A stretch of DNA of 64,000 nt, taken from contig NC_081415.1 in the NCBI RefSeq assembly GCF_030272615.1, positions 625,825,740-625,889,739 of the forward strand, written 5' to 3'. The DNA is from Cryptomeria japonica. Taxonomy: Eukaryota > Streptophyta > Pinopsida > Cupressales > Cupressaceae. The position numbers were made by a program, and so were the translations under genes. Position 1 is the first letter of the stretch, and every line of letters begins with the position of its first letter. Positions 47,421 through 59,430 of this stretch are shown one piece after another. Below the pieces are notes generated by a model. That model did no database searches. It worked only from the letters and a program-made list of their open reading frames with translations, and had not been told where the DNA came from.

Positions 47421-50400
47421 ATTCATAATCACTATCAAAATCATTAGGAGTTGTATTTCCATCATTAATAACACTTTTACTCATTTCTTCATCAAGATTT
47501 AGAGAAAGAGGAGCACGAACATGAATAGGAGTAAAACCATCAGATGTTTTGTGAAAATTATGATTTGGAGATGTAGGCTCAACATCTTTCTTAGGAGAAA
47601 ATAGAATCATAGCAACTATTGGGGTTCTAGGAGATTGAATAGTTTAATGAACAACTTCACGAGCTCGAAAATGGCATCTTCATTGGCGTTCTCTCACACA
47701 ATGATTTCATTGAGTCTTAGTAGAAGGTTGAGAAGGAGGAGGAACATTTGAAAAAGTATGAATGTTTTTCTCTTTGATAGTTGAAGGTTTAGGTTGAGGT
47801 CTTTTAGGTTGGACAAGAGGAGAAGTGGGCCTCTTCTCTCTATAAGAGGAAGGAGGAATTTTAGGTGTAGGAAGAAGACCAGGTCCATCATGAGGAGGAG
47901 GTATAGGTCTAAACTTATGAGGAATATTGTTGTTCTTCTTAGGAGAATGTATAGTTACATCCATAGGAATAGGTTGAATATCTTCCTTAGGAGGGAGATT
48001 AGTTTGATCTGTGATGGGAAGAACTTCATATTCAAGTATGATAGGATGCCAAGTGTTGGGGATCTAGGTTGACTTAAGGATAAGATCGTATCTTTCTTCC
48101 ATTTTTGATAAGATTGAAAAAGAGTATTGCTCCTTGATGGAAGAGATTGAAATTGCTTAGGCCAAAAGAAATCAATAGGAACACTAGGGCTTCTTTCGGA
48201 TGGACGAAATAAGCTATGATTCAGGGTTATTATTTCTCCATTGTGAGGAAATTTCAAACACTTATGGATTGGAGAAGTGATAGACTTCATGGAAGATAGC
48301 CAAGGATAGCCCAACTTTACACAGAATTGATTGGAAGAGGGTATGATAACAAATTCAACATCCATAGATTTATTATGAACTTCAACATGAAGGGTGGTAG
48401 AGCCAATGGCAGGACAAAATAATCCATCAAATAACTTCACAACTACATTAGAGGCATCATATATTGGTTTATTCAATCATAAAGTGAAAAGATACTCCTT
48501 AGTGATGATGTTAACCATGCAAGAGGGATCAACAAGAGCGCCACGGTAAGGTATATCCTTAACCTTTACAACTATGTATAAAGGGCCATCGGGTGCTCTA
48601 ATGGTCTCACTAAGGTCAAATGTAATACAAGAATCCTTAGGCATATCTTTTTGTTCTACCATATTTACCAATTTCATAGCCATAGAAGTGAATTCCTTAG
48701 AGGAGAAAGAAGTATACTCAGTCTCAATCATGTTAGAGGTATGAGAACACAAAGGATCAGTAAAAATTTTAAGATTTTGATTAGGAGATACTGATTTATT
48801 TTCCTTATCATTCACACCTTCCACAAATATAGTATTGTTATCAATCAAATCTTGAATCTTACTTTTCAATGTGAAACATTTCTTAGTATCATGACCAAGC
48901 TGATGATGATATTGACAAAAGGAATTGTTATCAAAATAAGGGGATGAAAGTTTAGAAGGATCAACTTGTTTTATAGGGGGAATCTTGATAACATTTTTTT
49001 GCAACAACTGAGACATAATACTATGTAAAGATTCATTCAAAGGAGTAAGTTGTCTTTCTCTTTTGAAAAATTTAGAAATGGAAGGCACACCTATTGTAGC
49101 ATTCACATTGTTGTTGTTGATTGTAGCATTGAACTTGATGAATCTTTTTGTTGGTTTGAACTTTCCAAATGGTTGTTGAACACTCTCCCCCTTATCACTC
49201 AGAGCCATAGGAGCAGATTGCTCCATTTGACTCATAGCCAGTTGATAATTGTGGAGTGTTGCACACAACAGCAGAAAGGAAGTAAAATCAAACAAAAGAA
49301 CTTTTCCTTGATATCTTTTTGCAAATTAGAAATGATAATTCTTTTAATATCATTATCAGGTACATGAAAAGAAATTTGAGCACACAAATGCTTATATCTA
49401 CCAATGAAATAAATCACTTTTTGTTTAACACCTTGTTTACAATGCATTAAATCAATCAAAGTGATTTTAGGACCAATGTTATTTTGAAATTGTTGGATGA
49501 AAGCATTTGCTAGTTTTTTAAAAGAAGTGATGGAATAAGATGGCAAAGAGCAATACCATTGTAAAGCCTTATCTCTTAATGTTATTGTAAATAGTTTTGT
49601 AAACAATCTTTGATCATAAGAAAAATCAGTACACAATGTTTGAAATGTTTTGACATGAATGAGAGGATCACCTTTTCCATTATAAAGTTCAAATTGAGGA
49701 ACCTCAACATGCTTAGGTGGCACAACTTTAACAATATCAAGAGAAAGTGGACTGGCAACATCAAATGTGGGAACACGAAACTTGGATTCACTCATGGAAG
49801 CAATTTGTTGTTGTAAGGAAGACACGGTTTGAGCAAGATTTTTAATGGTTGCTTCAATAGAAGAATTGATGTTAGACATGGCTCATTGTGAAGGTGGTGT
49901 GATGTTCTTGAAGGAAGGCATGGATTGAGAATAAGGTGGTGGGACATTATGATAAGTATGCATAGGTGATGATTGAGTAGTAAATGGGACACTCAAAGGA
50001 GGAATAAAATTGTTAAATAAACTACCCCCTTGTGTCACATTGATTGGTTGAGGGATAGTAGGAATAGTTATTGAAGACATAGGTAAGTATGGAGGATTAA
50101 ATAAAGAAGAGGGATTGCCCCCATGAACAAGGGTTGTAGGAATGAAATTTTGAGTTGATGTAGCCATTATGTTTGAAGTGAAAGTAGGAATACTAGCCAT
50201 TGAAGTGGTCAAAGGAATAGAGGAATTGATTTGATTTGAAGGTTTTGAATAACCTAAGTTCTCAGCACAACTCATGATAGGCATGACATTAGAATCAAAA
50301 ATATTATAAATGCCACACAATATACAAATTCCATTATTATCACTTTGAATCATGTGTTTAAGGCCTTCAATTAATGGAAGAGCTTCACTATTAGGGTATT

Positions 50401-50890
50401 CTTGGGACATCCAGTGTTGAAAGTTATGAATAGAAGAATTGATTTGATTTGAAGGTTTTGAATAACCTAAGTTCTCAGCACAACTCATGATAGGCATGAC
50501 ATTAGAATCAACAATATTATAAATTCCACGCAATATATCAATTCCATTCTTATCACTTTGAATCATGTATTTAAGGCCTTCAATTAATGGAAGAGCTTCA
50601 CTATTAGGATATTCTTGGGAAATCTAGTGTTGAAAGTTATCAAATTGATTGTCTAGTTTTGAAAGTTGATCTATGAAAACTCTAGTCAATGATTCTTTGT
50701 GTTCATAATGGGATTCATCAATGGGATAAATGAGCTCATGATTAGGATGAGAAGAATTAGCATTATCCTCATTAAAGAAGTCACCCAAATTATGCTCCAT
50801 CTCCTTGGTAATTAAACCTTGGGAAGCCTTAATTCTAATGCTTCATCTAACGGGCATAGTGTCGGTAGGACTAATAGTGGTAAAATTCAT
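47421..50890 (-). pseudogene. Gag-protease ORF of element G
   Basis: Met at 50890 (MNFTTISPTDTMPVR, then a stop). The frame holds to about 49300, where a frameshift moves it, and another lies near 48000. Order: N-terminal part with a 71-residue tandem duplication; Pro/Thr-rich linker; Ty3 gag (VEVPQFELYNGKGDPLIH, LRDKALQWYCSLP, FIQQFQNN); a Cys-His motif CQYHHQLGHDTKKC of the Tat/Ogre kind; aspartic protease (RGALVDPSCMVNIITKEYL, with LVDPS where LVDPG/S is usual, then FVIIPSSNQFCVKLGYPWL); and a Pro-rich tail (RPIPPPHDGPGLLPTPK). No RT follows. At 47421 it meets the end of E3; the missing tail is at 37994-38300. Gag and protease without pol fit a gag-only element that depends on a helper for RT and integrase. 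Confidence 0.85.
50223..50648 (-). repeat. 213-bp in-frame tandem duplication in G gag
   Basis: Two copies, about 50223-50435 and 50436-50648, each encoding 71 residues with the landmarks GLKHMIQSD, CGIYNI, SCAENLGYSKPSNQINSSI. They differ at only a few bases. The length is a multiple of three, so the frame is kept. Confidence 0.9.
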
Positions 50891-50953
50891 GCACTAGAGG
50901 GAAATTTTGAATTTTGAATTTTGGAACAAAACTTATAAAATTGATTAATGTAA

Positions 50954-50969
50954 GATGTTGGGCTCACCA
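50954..50969 (-). other. Primer binding site of G (Trp-tRNA-like)
   Basis: Minus strand TGGTGAGCCCAACATC, three bases after the LTR end. It agrees with TGGTGAACCCGACGTG at most positions; three differ. Confidence 0.65.
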
Positions 50970-50972
50970 AAA

Positions 50973-52045
50973 TTTAATTTTGGAAAAGGTGAATGATGGA
51001 GATCTAGAGGAGAGCTTTTCTTCCCTTCGAGGAGAGATGAAAGTTTCACTTCAAATTTCCCTTCAAACACTTTTCACTCATTACATTAGAAGAGGGGGGA
51101 AAATGCACTAGATTCAACCTCCATAGAAGGAGATTGAATTCTAAGTGATATAAGAATGGTAAGTTAATCCCCTCTTCTGGAATGAGATTTGAATTTACTG
51201 AATTGTGTACTTATAACCAAGTGAAAAAGTGACAAAGATCTGATTATAACTTGAGATAGAATCATAGGATGAAGTTGTGCACCTGGATCTGGCAATAATC
51301 TATCGAGACGAAGCTGCCCTGCGAATTTGAGAAAAAGTTGGCCGGATCGTGGCAGTAGTGTACATGGTCCTCCAAAAAATTTGCGAAACAAAAAGGGTTT
51401 TTCCACCTCTACATGTGGAGTCCAAATCCAAAAATATAGTTGTGCACCTATAACCTACACATAGAAAAGAGAGGAAAAGGGGTTAGGATTGGGGGTTTGC
51501 CTTCAGGTCAAACCCTAGTTTTGGAATTAACCAAATGATGAAAGAAAGTACTTGCAATTAAATGTAAATGAAAGGCTAAAATGTAAATCACCTCAAGGGA
51601 GGTTGTGATAGAAATTTTGATAGAATTTCTTGTATGAAGTTGAATGTTGGACTGAATCTCCTCTTCAATTGCTGAATCCTTGACTTGAATGCAACACCTA
51701 GCCTTGAAAGGAGACTTGAGAATGCTCAATGATGGAAAAGAATGCTTGAATGCTCTTGAATGCTTGAATGTTTTATCTCTTGTATCTATGTTATGTAAAA
51801 ATGGAAGGGGAAATGTGACTTATATACTTGTCAATTAGGGGTAATTGACTGATTTTCCATCATAGGCCAACACTGAAGGATTTTTCCCACTCAATGCACA
51901 ACCTCCAAAGAATAATTGAAAAGGGACCTGTCCCAAAATGTCGAGCAAGTCTTTGGTCTCCAATTAGGCTTAGGGTTTTAATTTGCATGCGTGAGGACCC
52001 TAATATGGTCAAAAATTGCAAGGGTCGCAATTTTATGACGCTACA
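50973..52045 (-). repeat. 5' LTR of G
   Basis: Minus strand TGTAGCGTCATAAAATTGCG to the primer site; about 1073 bp. It is the only uninterrupted G LTR here and shows AAATTCGCAGGGC contiguous at about 51316, which is the evidence linking 39900 with 22560. It is flanked by CATCT at 52046. Confidence 0.9.
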
Positions 52046-54389
52046 CATCTGTATGATTTTCTCTTAGTAGAATAGCCCAAAAATATTCCTTCATCACTTC
52101 TAGGATCAAATTTCTCTAATGCATCATCCCTTCTAATATATAATTTACTTCCAAAAATTGTGAAATATCTGACAGTAGGAGTATGACCAAACCATAATTT
52201 ATAAGGAGTCTTACCGGTATCACCTTTTATGTGTATTCTGTTGAAAGTGTATACCGCAATATTGTCAGCTTCTCTCTAGTGGATATGAGGTAACTTGGAT
52301 TCCATCATCATTGTCCTTGGAGCATCCAAGATAGTTTTGATCTTCCTTTCCACTATTCCATTCTGTTGTGGGGTTCTAGGTGTGGAAAATTGTCTTTTGA
52401 TTCCATTTTTCTCACAAAAGTTGTTGAACTCACTGGATGTAAACTCGCCACCTTGATCTGATCTTAAATATTTTATCTTCAATCCTGTTTTTGTCTCAAC
52501 CATAGCTTCTAAAATTTTGAAGTTCTCAAGAGCTTCTGATTTTTCTCTAAAAAATGGAACCCATGTCATTCTAGAATAGTCATCAATAATAAACATAAAG
52601 TATCTATCACCTTAAAAACTTTTAGTCCTTGTCGATCCACATAGATCAGTATGAATAAGATCAAGAATTTCATTATATCTATCATGTACGTTTTTGAAGG
52701 AATTTCTAACTTGCTTACCCATTTGACATTCTCTACATACTGAATTATGAGGTTTAACAATCTTGGGTAAATATCTGACAGCTTATGTTGAACTGATCAT
52801 CACTATCCAATCAAAATTTATTTGACACATCCTCTTATGCCATAACCAACTTTTATCAATCTGAGAAATCAAGTAGGCCTTCTCACCAGAGTTTAAATGA
52901 AAGATATTTTCATTAGTCTGAGTTTTGGATGCAATCTCCAATCCAGAGATAATCTTGCATTTTCCATCTTTAAATTGCAAATTAAATCCTCTATCCACCA
53001 TCTGACCTACACTCAAAATATTATGCTTCAATCCTTCAACAATAAATATTATCAGTGTTAGTCTTACCATCCAGGGATATTGTTCCTTTGCCTTTGATCC
53101 TGCACGCCTTGTTGTCTCCAAATCTGACTAGTCCATTATCAAATTCTTGAAGAGTTAGGAATTTCCTCTTGTCACTGGTCATATGATGTGAGAAACCACT
53201 GTCTATAACCCATTCATCCTTCTCTTCAAATTTGATAGCTAAAGCCTTCTCCTCAATATGACTTGTATCAATGATAGGTTCTAGAGAATCATCTTTGATA
53301 GCAATAAAGACCCAATCTTTACCGAAGCTTCCAATACTAGATCCACTTACAGGTCCATCATCATCATCATCAATAACATCAAAATCATCATCACTAAAAT
53401 AGTAACATGATTTTTCCGTATTCCTTCTAAATCTAGGTCTGCTCTGATATTCCAGATTACGCTTATAATTCCTCATAAATCTTTCATGATTCCTAGCAGC
53501 TCTTTTAGGACATCTAGAAGCAAAATGACCAATCTTATTCCATGAAAAAAAATTAAAAGGTACTTTTCCTTCATACTTACTTCCAATCGGTCCTTTAGGG
53601 ATTCTTCTAGCAATTAGGGCTTCCAACTCTTCAAGTTCTTTGTCTTCTCTCTCAATGTCTTCCAAATCTTTGGCATATAACTCTTTCCAATCTATCATCT
53701 GTTTACCAACTGTAGATTCTTTAAATGCAGCTTATGTCTTAGTAGCACTCTAATCTCCAAGTTCCTCAAGCTCAAAAGAAGTCAATTTCCCAAGTAATGT
53801 ATCTCTGGTAACATGGGTACTTGACATTGTCTGGAGTTCATTAATTGGAGCAACCTTCATCTTGTAAGCTTGAGGCAGAACTCTCAAAATATTTGACACA
53901 ACCTCATCCTCATTATACTAATCCACTATATCCTTTGATTCCCATGACAATCTCATTCATTCTATTCATGAAAGAACTTATCTTCTCATCTTCTTCCATC
54001 TTCAAAGTTTCATATCTCACCTAGAAACTTTCAATTTTTGTAATCTTTACTGCTTGGTCATCTTCATAAAGAGTTTCAATCTTAAGTCAGATCTGCTTTG
54101 CATTCTCCAACTCTATGACATTCAATAGCTTCTCATCATATAGGACACTTAACAATGCTTCTTTGGCTCTAACATAATTTTCAGCTCTCTTCTATTCATT
54201 AGCAGGTGTCGGTGTTTCAGAATTAGGATCATGAGGTATATACCCTTTCTCCACTATCTCCCAAACTTCAGCTCCAAGACATCTCAGATGAATTTTCATT
54301 CGCTCCTTCCATATTTTATAATTTGTACCATTAAATCTAGGACTCTCCTTCTGGTAGGGTTTAAATGTAGAACTTGATGCTGATGCCAT
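52046..54389 (-). pseudogene. Copia gag-protease-integrase of element C (5' half)
   Basis: Met at 54389 (MASASSSTFKPYQKES). Gag follows (FNGTNYKIWKERMKIHLRC), then a zinc knuckle reduced to FFSWNKIGHFASRC (the first two Cys lost, where B has CFACNKIGH), protease WVIDSGFSHHMTSD (B has DSGCSHHM), GAG-pre-integrase WLWHKRMCQINFD, and the integrase core (RSDQGGEFTSSEF, STPRTPQQNGIVER). The tail ends FLGYSTKRKSYR at the G insertion. Stops and frameshifts occur throughout: after PTPANE, in the gag centre near 53930, near 53040-53120, 52783 and 52276. Continues at 22225. Confidence 0.9.
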
Positions 54390-54429
54390 CAGATCTCCTC
54401 AAGTGGTGAAGCTTCTGCAGAGAGGACTA

Positions 54430-54446
54430 AGAGCTCTAATGCTAAT
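54430..54446 (-). other. Decayed primer binding site of C
   Basis: Minus strand ATTAGCATTAGAGCTC after TCTAACA; three or so changes from TTGGTATCAGAGC. Confidence 0.6.
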
Positions 54447-55168
54447 TGTTAGATAGTTCTGATACCAGGAGAAAACTAAGAGGGGGGGTGAATCAGTTTT
54501 CTTCAGAATATAATAGTTAATGAATATCATAAACTTTATATTGAAGCACAAAGAAACCAACACAATGAAAGATAAACCATGAAAGCATAGTACACACAAC
54601 ACTAATATTTTGATGTGGAAAACCCGGTAAAGGGAAAAACCATGGTGGGAAACCCTACCCACAATCAGATAATACTTTTGCAGCAATATGTGAAATAATT
54701 ATAATGGGGATTGCACTTGCAATCAAGCCAACCATCTAGAGTGCACTTCTCATCACAAAAGGGAAGTCTCATTGACTTACAAACACATCGGACTACAATC
54801 CGGAAAGAATGAACTATGGGAGTAGCATCACCTAATGCTTGATATAGTTCTGGTTAAGTACACATGTCTGCCCTGTAGCAAAAAATCCTTTACAACCTTT
54901 TGCCAAATGATATATCATTGTTCACACATAAAACTTTCTCTAATAATTCAAACATAACCATCGACACCAAGATTACATGAATAAGTCACCTATAAATATA
55001 ATTAATCAACCTTAATGATAAGGTTGGCTAAACCCTAAACCTATAAACAAATAATTACAAAAATTACATCACACGATATCACCAAACCAATATTATGATT
55101 TACATTACATAGCATGGACCTAATTCAAATTATCAAACAATTACATCCGTCGAAAATCACGCTAAGAC
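54447..55168 (-). repeat. 5' LTR of C, truncated
   Basis: Matches the C 3' LTR from the primer end up to CACGCTAAGACC (55168), then homology stops, leaving about 720 of 1220 bp. It contains the uninterrupted target of D near 54672. Confidence 0.85.
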
Positions 55169-57116
55169 CTAATTAATGCATATTAACTATAAAGGAGCTG
55201 AAAGATTATAAATTATAATATTTTAAGAAAGGGAAATAAATAATATTTTTTTAACATTTATTAAAACAAATTATTTTAATAAATGATAGAATAATATTAT
55301 TTAAAAAGAACAAATAATTTTATCTTAGATTTTATCAAACAATATTATTAATTGTTTTGAACAAAAGTTAAGATAAAAAATTATTTTTAAAAGCAAGAGA
55401 GAGATATATTATACTTTAGCAGAATTATAGAAAGAGGATATTTTTGGCTTTGGAAGCTATCTTTACCAGCAACGATGGTCATGCAGATTTTTCAGAGGTG
55501 TTTGCTTTCTTTGAGTTGTATTTAGCATCATGCACCTTGCAGTTTCCAAGGGAGGGATTTGCTTTTTTCCAGCTATATTTGGCAGTGTACATCATGTAGA
55601 TTTTTGGATAGGGAGTTTGCTTTTTTAGCTATTTTGAGCAGAGGTGGTAGTTCTATTTTTAGCAAGAGGTATCTTTTTCATGTAATTTTTAGTTGGGAAC
55701 CTATTTTTGGCAGAATTTCACATGAGTTTTTTAGGCTATTTTGGGAAAATCCACCCAAGGTTGTTTCTCATGGAGTTTTTTTTACTGTAGGGTTTTGGAG
55801 GAGACGTTCTTCACAATATATATATATATATATTCTTCTATTCTTCTTGTGTTTTCCCTCTGGTTCTTTCTTTTCTCCTACACGCATAGCAGAAAAAGCA
55901 TTGTCTCTTAACACTTAGCAGTTTTTCAATTATTGTAATAGAGTTATATTTTATTTAGTTTTTGCAATACAGAGTTATTTCCTTATCAATATTTATTGGT
56001 TTTTCATTGTCAGGTGAGTGATTTGATAGAGTTATTGTGATCCTTGTAATCCTTTTCTTCATCTTATTTTTGCTTTGCCAAAGTATGATAATTTCATAGT
56101 GATTCAGTTTGTGGGTTGTGCTCATCTAGATTCCAATTCTTTGTTTGTTGTGAAAAATCACTCTTCCTACATGCGGAAGTTGGATAACTTTGAACCCTTT
56201 CACAAAATATTTATGAATTAGGTGATCTAGTTGATGTGTGAAATGTTTTCATTTTTTATTGCAGTTATCATAGTTTTAGTGCAGTAGTTAAAAACTCCAT
56301 AATCTCGGTGTATCACCTCCATTAGGATAAGTTTTATTTTGCATGCAAACCTTTTAACCTTTTCTCAAAAAAATCAAGTTGTAGGATATTCATTAGATAG
56401 GAATCCGACCTAATCTCCAGATATCTACTTTCACAATAGGCATACCCACAGGCCTGAAAGTATTCCCATGTTTCACGGGATTGTTGGGTTTCATACTTAG
56501 CATCATGGTGCAATCCTTCGTGACAAAACCAACACATGATTTTGGTAAATATAAGTGAAAAGAAAAGTAATAATATGTGAAATAACAAATAAATCAGATC
56601 TATTAAGTGCCATGTTTGAACAGTGAAGCAATCCACAAATCAATTTAACCAAAATAAATTAGGGTTTTTATAAATTAAACCTCTAAATTTATATAATTTG
56701 ATTAAAATGAGATCTATGAATTTGAGTTTGAATTAAATTTGAATTTTAAAATTAAACAATGCCATTTTTTTGTAAAAATAATTATTTAATTAATTAAGCA
56801 AATAGAGATAAATGCAATCCATTAATGAATTTAAATTTTAAAATTAGGGTTTTGTGAAAATAACCTCTTAATTTTTAAAATTAATTTGAGATTGGATCTA
56901 AGATTGCAATTTTGAATTTGAATTAGAACTGAAATAATTATTTCAAAAATTTGACAACCCACAAGCTCAATTTGAAATTTAAAAATTAGGTTTTTTGAAA
57001 TTAACCTCTAATTTTTTAAAATTTGATTGGAAATTAAACTTGTAAATAAAAATTTCAATTTTAAATTGCATAAAAAATCAGATTTGAGAACATAAATGAG
57101 AATTAAAGGTGTAAGG
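55169..57116. other. Unassigned AT-rich region
   Basis: Begins at an abrupt break from the C LTR. 55200-55440 is very AT-rich. 55440-55760 (+) has a loose repeat of words like CATGCAGATTTTTCAGAGG / CATGTAGATTTTTGG followed by GGATTTGCTTTTTT, about 60-100 bp apart. There is an (AT)n run near 55818-55834. 56640-57060 is A/T-rich with repeated AAATTAGGGTTTT words. Short open frames have no recognisable content. It may be the interior of the element whose LTR is at 57134, or older host DNA. Confidence 0.4.
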
Positions 57117-58171
57117 AGTTAGGCTTACCAAAATGTAATGGGTGAAAAATTAGGGTTTCCACCATGAGAGAGATGAAAACTGCTAATTTGCCATTACATT
57201 CAAAAGGGGTGAATCCAATAGATTCAGTCACAAACCAATAATGATAAGGACTGAATACTAATTGGATTCAAGGGGGTGTCAATTTGTTTACCCTCATTTG
57301 TGAGTTGAATTGTTGAAATTAGGGTACAGTGTTGAAAATAAAGGAAGAATTATGGAAACAATGAGTTGCAGTCGTCAAATTAAGGCACACACCTAGATCT
57401 GAGAAATATAAGAAGTTTCGGACCTGATCCCAAAAAATCTCAAAAATGTCGGGACTAGAATGCCCATCGCTCTAGTCCTCCTAACCTTTCACACACCAAA
57501 GTGGGTTGATTTGTCTCTATAAATAATGCCTATTTTGAAGATCACAACTCTATATCTATTTCTTGTACACAAAAAGAAAGGGAAATAGGTTGGGAATAGG
57601 GACTTGCTAGAGTCAAAATCTGGTTAAGGAATTAACCTTGATTGAAATATTACAAATACTGAAAATTAATGGAAAGATATACCTCAGATCTGTAATGACT
57701 GATAATGATGCTTTGCTTCTTAAATGTAATTACATATGTTGTATGAAATGGCATGAACATGACAAAACCCTAATCACACGTACATTCTTGCATATGAATG
57801 ATGTAATGTTGCTCCACAATTGATGAATGAAGAATGCACAGCCTTCAAGACCTCTAGAAATGCTTGATGATGAATGCTTCAATACTTGAATGCTTGATGA
57901 TTGTAATTTCACCCTTGTATGCTTATGATGTGATCTATCTCTATGAAAATGAGAGGGGAAAGCTTCCTTATATACTTTCCCATTGAAAAATGTATTAATT
58001 ATTTGACGAAGACCGACACAGGGAAGGGTTCCTACCCAAATTTGAGAATGTAAGAGGGGGCCAAGATAGGGCCCAATTAGGGGTGATCAAAGCATGGCAC
58101 CCTAGTCCCAATGAGGAATAGAATGCCATGCCCTAGTCCTACCCAATTTTGGGGATAGACTAAGGGCCCAT
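57117..58171 (-). repeat. LTR and primer site of a G-like element (I), truncated
   Basis: Minus strand ends ACCCATTACA (57134), then TTT and TGGTAAGCCTAACTCC (about 57117-57130), the same layout as G (CATTACA, then TGGTGAGCCCAAC). The LTR interior (57134-58171) shares word order with G, including the CCCAATTTTGGGGATAG stretch. The start of the LTR is missing: F begins at 58172. It looks like a 5' LTR of a relative of G into which F inserted. Confidence 0.6.
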
Positions 58172-59415
58172 TGATGAACTTATAAAGCATTGAGAGGGAG
58201 GGTGAATCAGTGATAGTAAAAACAATATAAATCTAAATATCAATTTCACTAACTTAAAACTCAATAGACATGTAAGAAATAACACCAAGTATGCAATCAC
58301 CACATAAAGCATAAACCACATGATAGAAGAGTTTATATGTGGAAAACCCAAATGGGAAAAACCATGGTGGGAGTTAGTACCCACAAGATCCACTATATAC
58401 AGTATAGAAATATGACCGGTTAAGGTCTACAATACCTGGTTAGGGGCACACCCTATTAGAAGTGTCTGAGCTTGGTTAAGAGCTTTACATTAAGGCCTAT
58501 GAGGACTAGCTCTGTTAGGAGCTACCTAGTTACTAGGATTTGCAAACACAAGTTAATGTGTCACCTGGTTAGAGGATTTAATGATCAGAATTGTTAGGAT
58601 CTGATTGCACCTTGTTAGGAGTGACCTTGTAAGAGGATTTTCTTGTTGCAACTATTAGGAAGACAACAAGTACAAATGATCTCAATATAACACCTTCTGT
58701 GTCTGATAAGATCTGCTTCAGAACATTACAACATCACAAAGACATCATCTCTCAACTCCTCTGATCTTTGCACTATCAAAAATACAAAATTTGTTCATCA
58801 CATATCACACTATCAAGCTCATGTATATATATCCTTTCATACCTCATCACATAATTTAAATTATCATAAGGTCGGCTAGAACCTTATTACAATTCCCTAG
58901 GTTCAATGCATCCAAACAATCTTGCATTGTACACTTTAGTTATGTCAGCCACCGACATAACAAATCCAATTATGTGCCTTTTTACCAATCTAAGTGATTT
59001 TCATCACTATCAGTTAACTATGTTTCTAGGCCTCTGCCTTGTTGATCAAATCTCATTCATCTGATCAAATCTATTCATGTGGTCAAGAACATATCCTCAT
59101 CTAATAATCTTCAATGCTGCTGCAAAACCGCATTCCTTCATCCTTCATGGATTTAATGTACCAGTTGTCGGTGTGAGACTCTGTTAGACATTTTACCGTT
59201 TGAGAACTTATTTACCGGTTCTGATGGAATTGCCTTTGTTTACCAGATAACCTTTACTGGTTGCATTGTATAATGTAGATGACAATAAAATATAGTTGCC
59301 ATCAATGACAACATGTAGAATAGTCATCATACATCAATTTAACCTCATTTCATCTACAGACAAGTATCAGTTGCATCAAAACATTACTGGTTGACCAAAT
59401 GATCAAATGCCAACA
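58172..59415 (-). repeat. 3' LTR of copia F
   Basis: 1244 bp from TGTTGGCATTTGATCAT (59415) to AAGTTCATCA (58172), TG...CA. It has GATTCACCCTCCCTCTCAATGC near the 3' end, the block shared by all copia LTRs of the window. Confidence 0.85.
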
Positions 59416-59430
59416 ATCTCCCCCTTTGGC
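59416..59430 (-). other. Polypurine tract of F
   Basis: Minus strand GCCAAAGGGGGAGAT before TGTTGGC. Confidence 0.9.

Larger units (their letters stand above)
22226..52045 (-). mobile_element. Element G, Ty3-type gag-protease element, nested in C pol
   Basis: Outer ends are TGTAGC... (minus, 52045) and ...CAACATTACA (22226), flanked by a perfect 5-bp duplication CATCT (22221-22225 and 52046-52050). G's own sequence is 5' LTR 50973-52045, primer site, gag-protease 47421-50890, an inverted piece 37994-39900 with the 3' end of the interior, PPT and most of the 3' LTR, and the last part of the 3' LTR at 22226-22560. Everything else inside is E1, E3 and H. No RT or integrase of its own is visible, so it is a gag-only type (like the described TR-GAG elements). 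Gag style and primer resemble the Tat/Ogre group. Confidence 0.9.
9513..55168 (-). mobile_element. Copia element C, split by nested insertions
   Basis: One minus-strand copia element whose parts are spread over 45 kb: truncated 5' LTR 54447-55168, gag to integrase 52046-54389, RT-RNase H 20361-22225, PPT 20073-20087, and 3' LTR in two parts (19074-20072 and 9513-9740). It is interrupted by G (22226-52045) and D (9741-19073). The two pol halves belong together: the protein before G ends ...YSTKRKSYR and after G it continues CYNKRLDRILESINV, in frame once one CATCT copy is removed. The 3' outer flank is TAATG (9508-9512). The matching flank is lost because the 5' LTR is truncated. Confidence 0.9.

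Noticed and set aside
47317-47610. Apparent fusion of E3 LTR sequence with the MSKSVINDGN coding segment
   Set aside because: The frame simply runs through the junction of G and the E3 LTR; the added residues are LTR antisense.
55559-55918. A 119-codon plus-strand frame with hydrophobic segments as a host gene
   Set aside because: T-rich low-complexity sequence with no conserved motif, and it ends in an (AT)n region.
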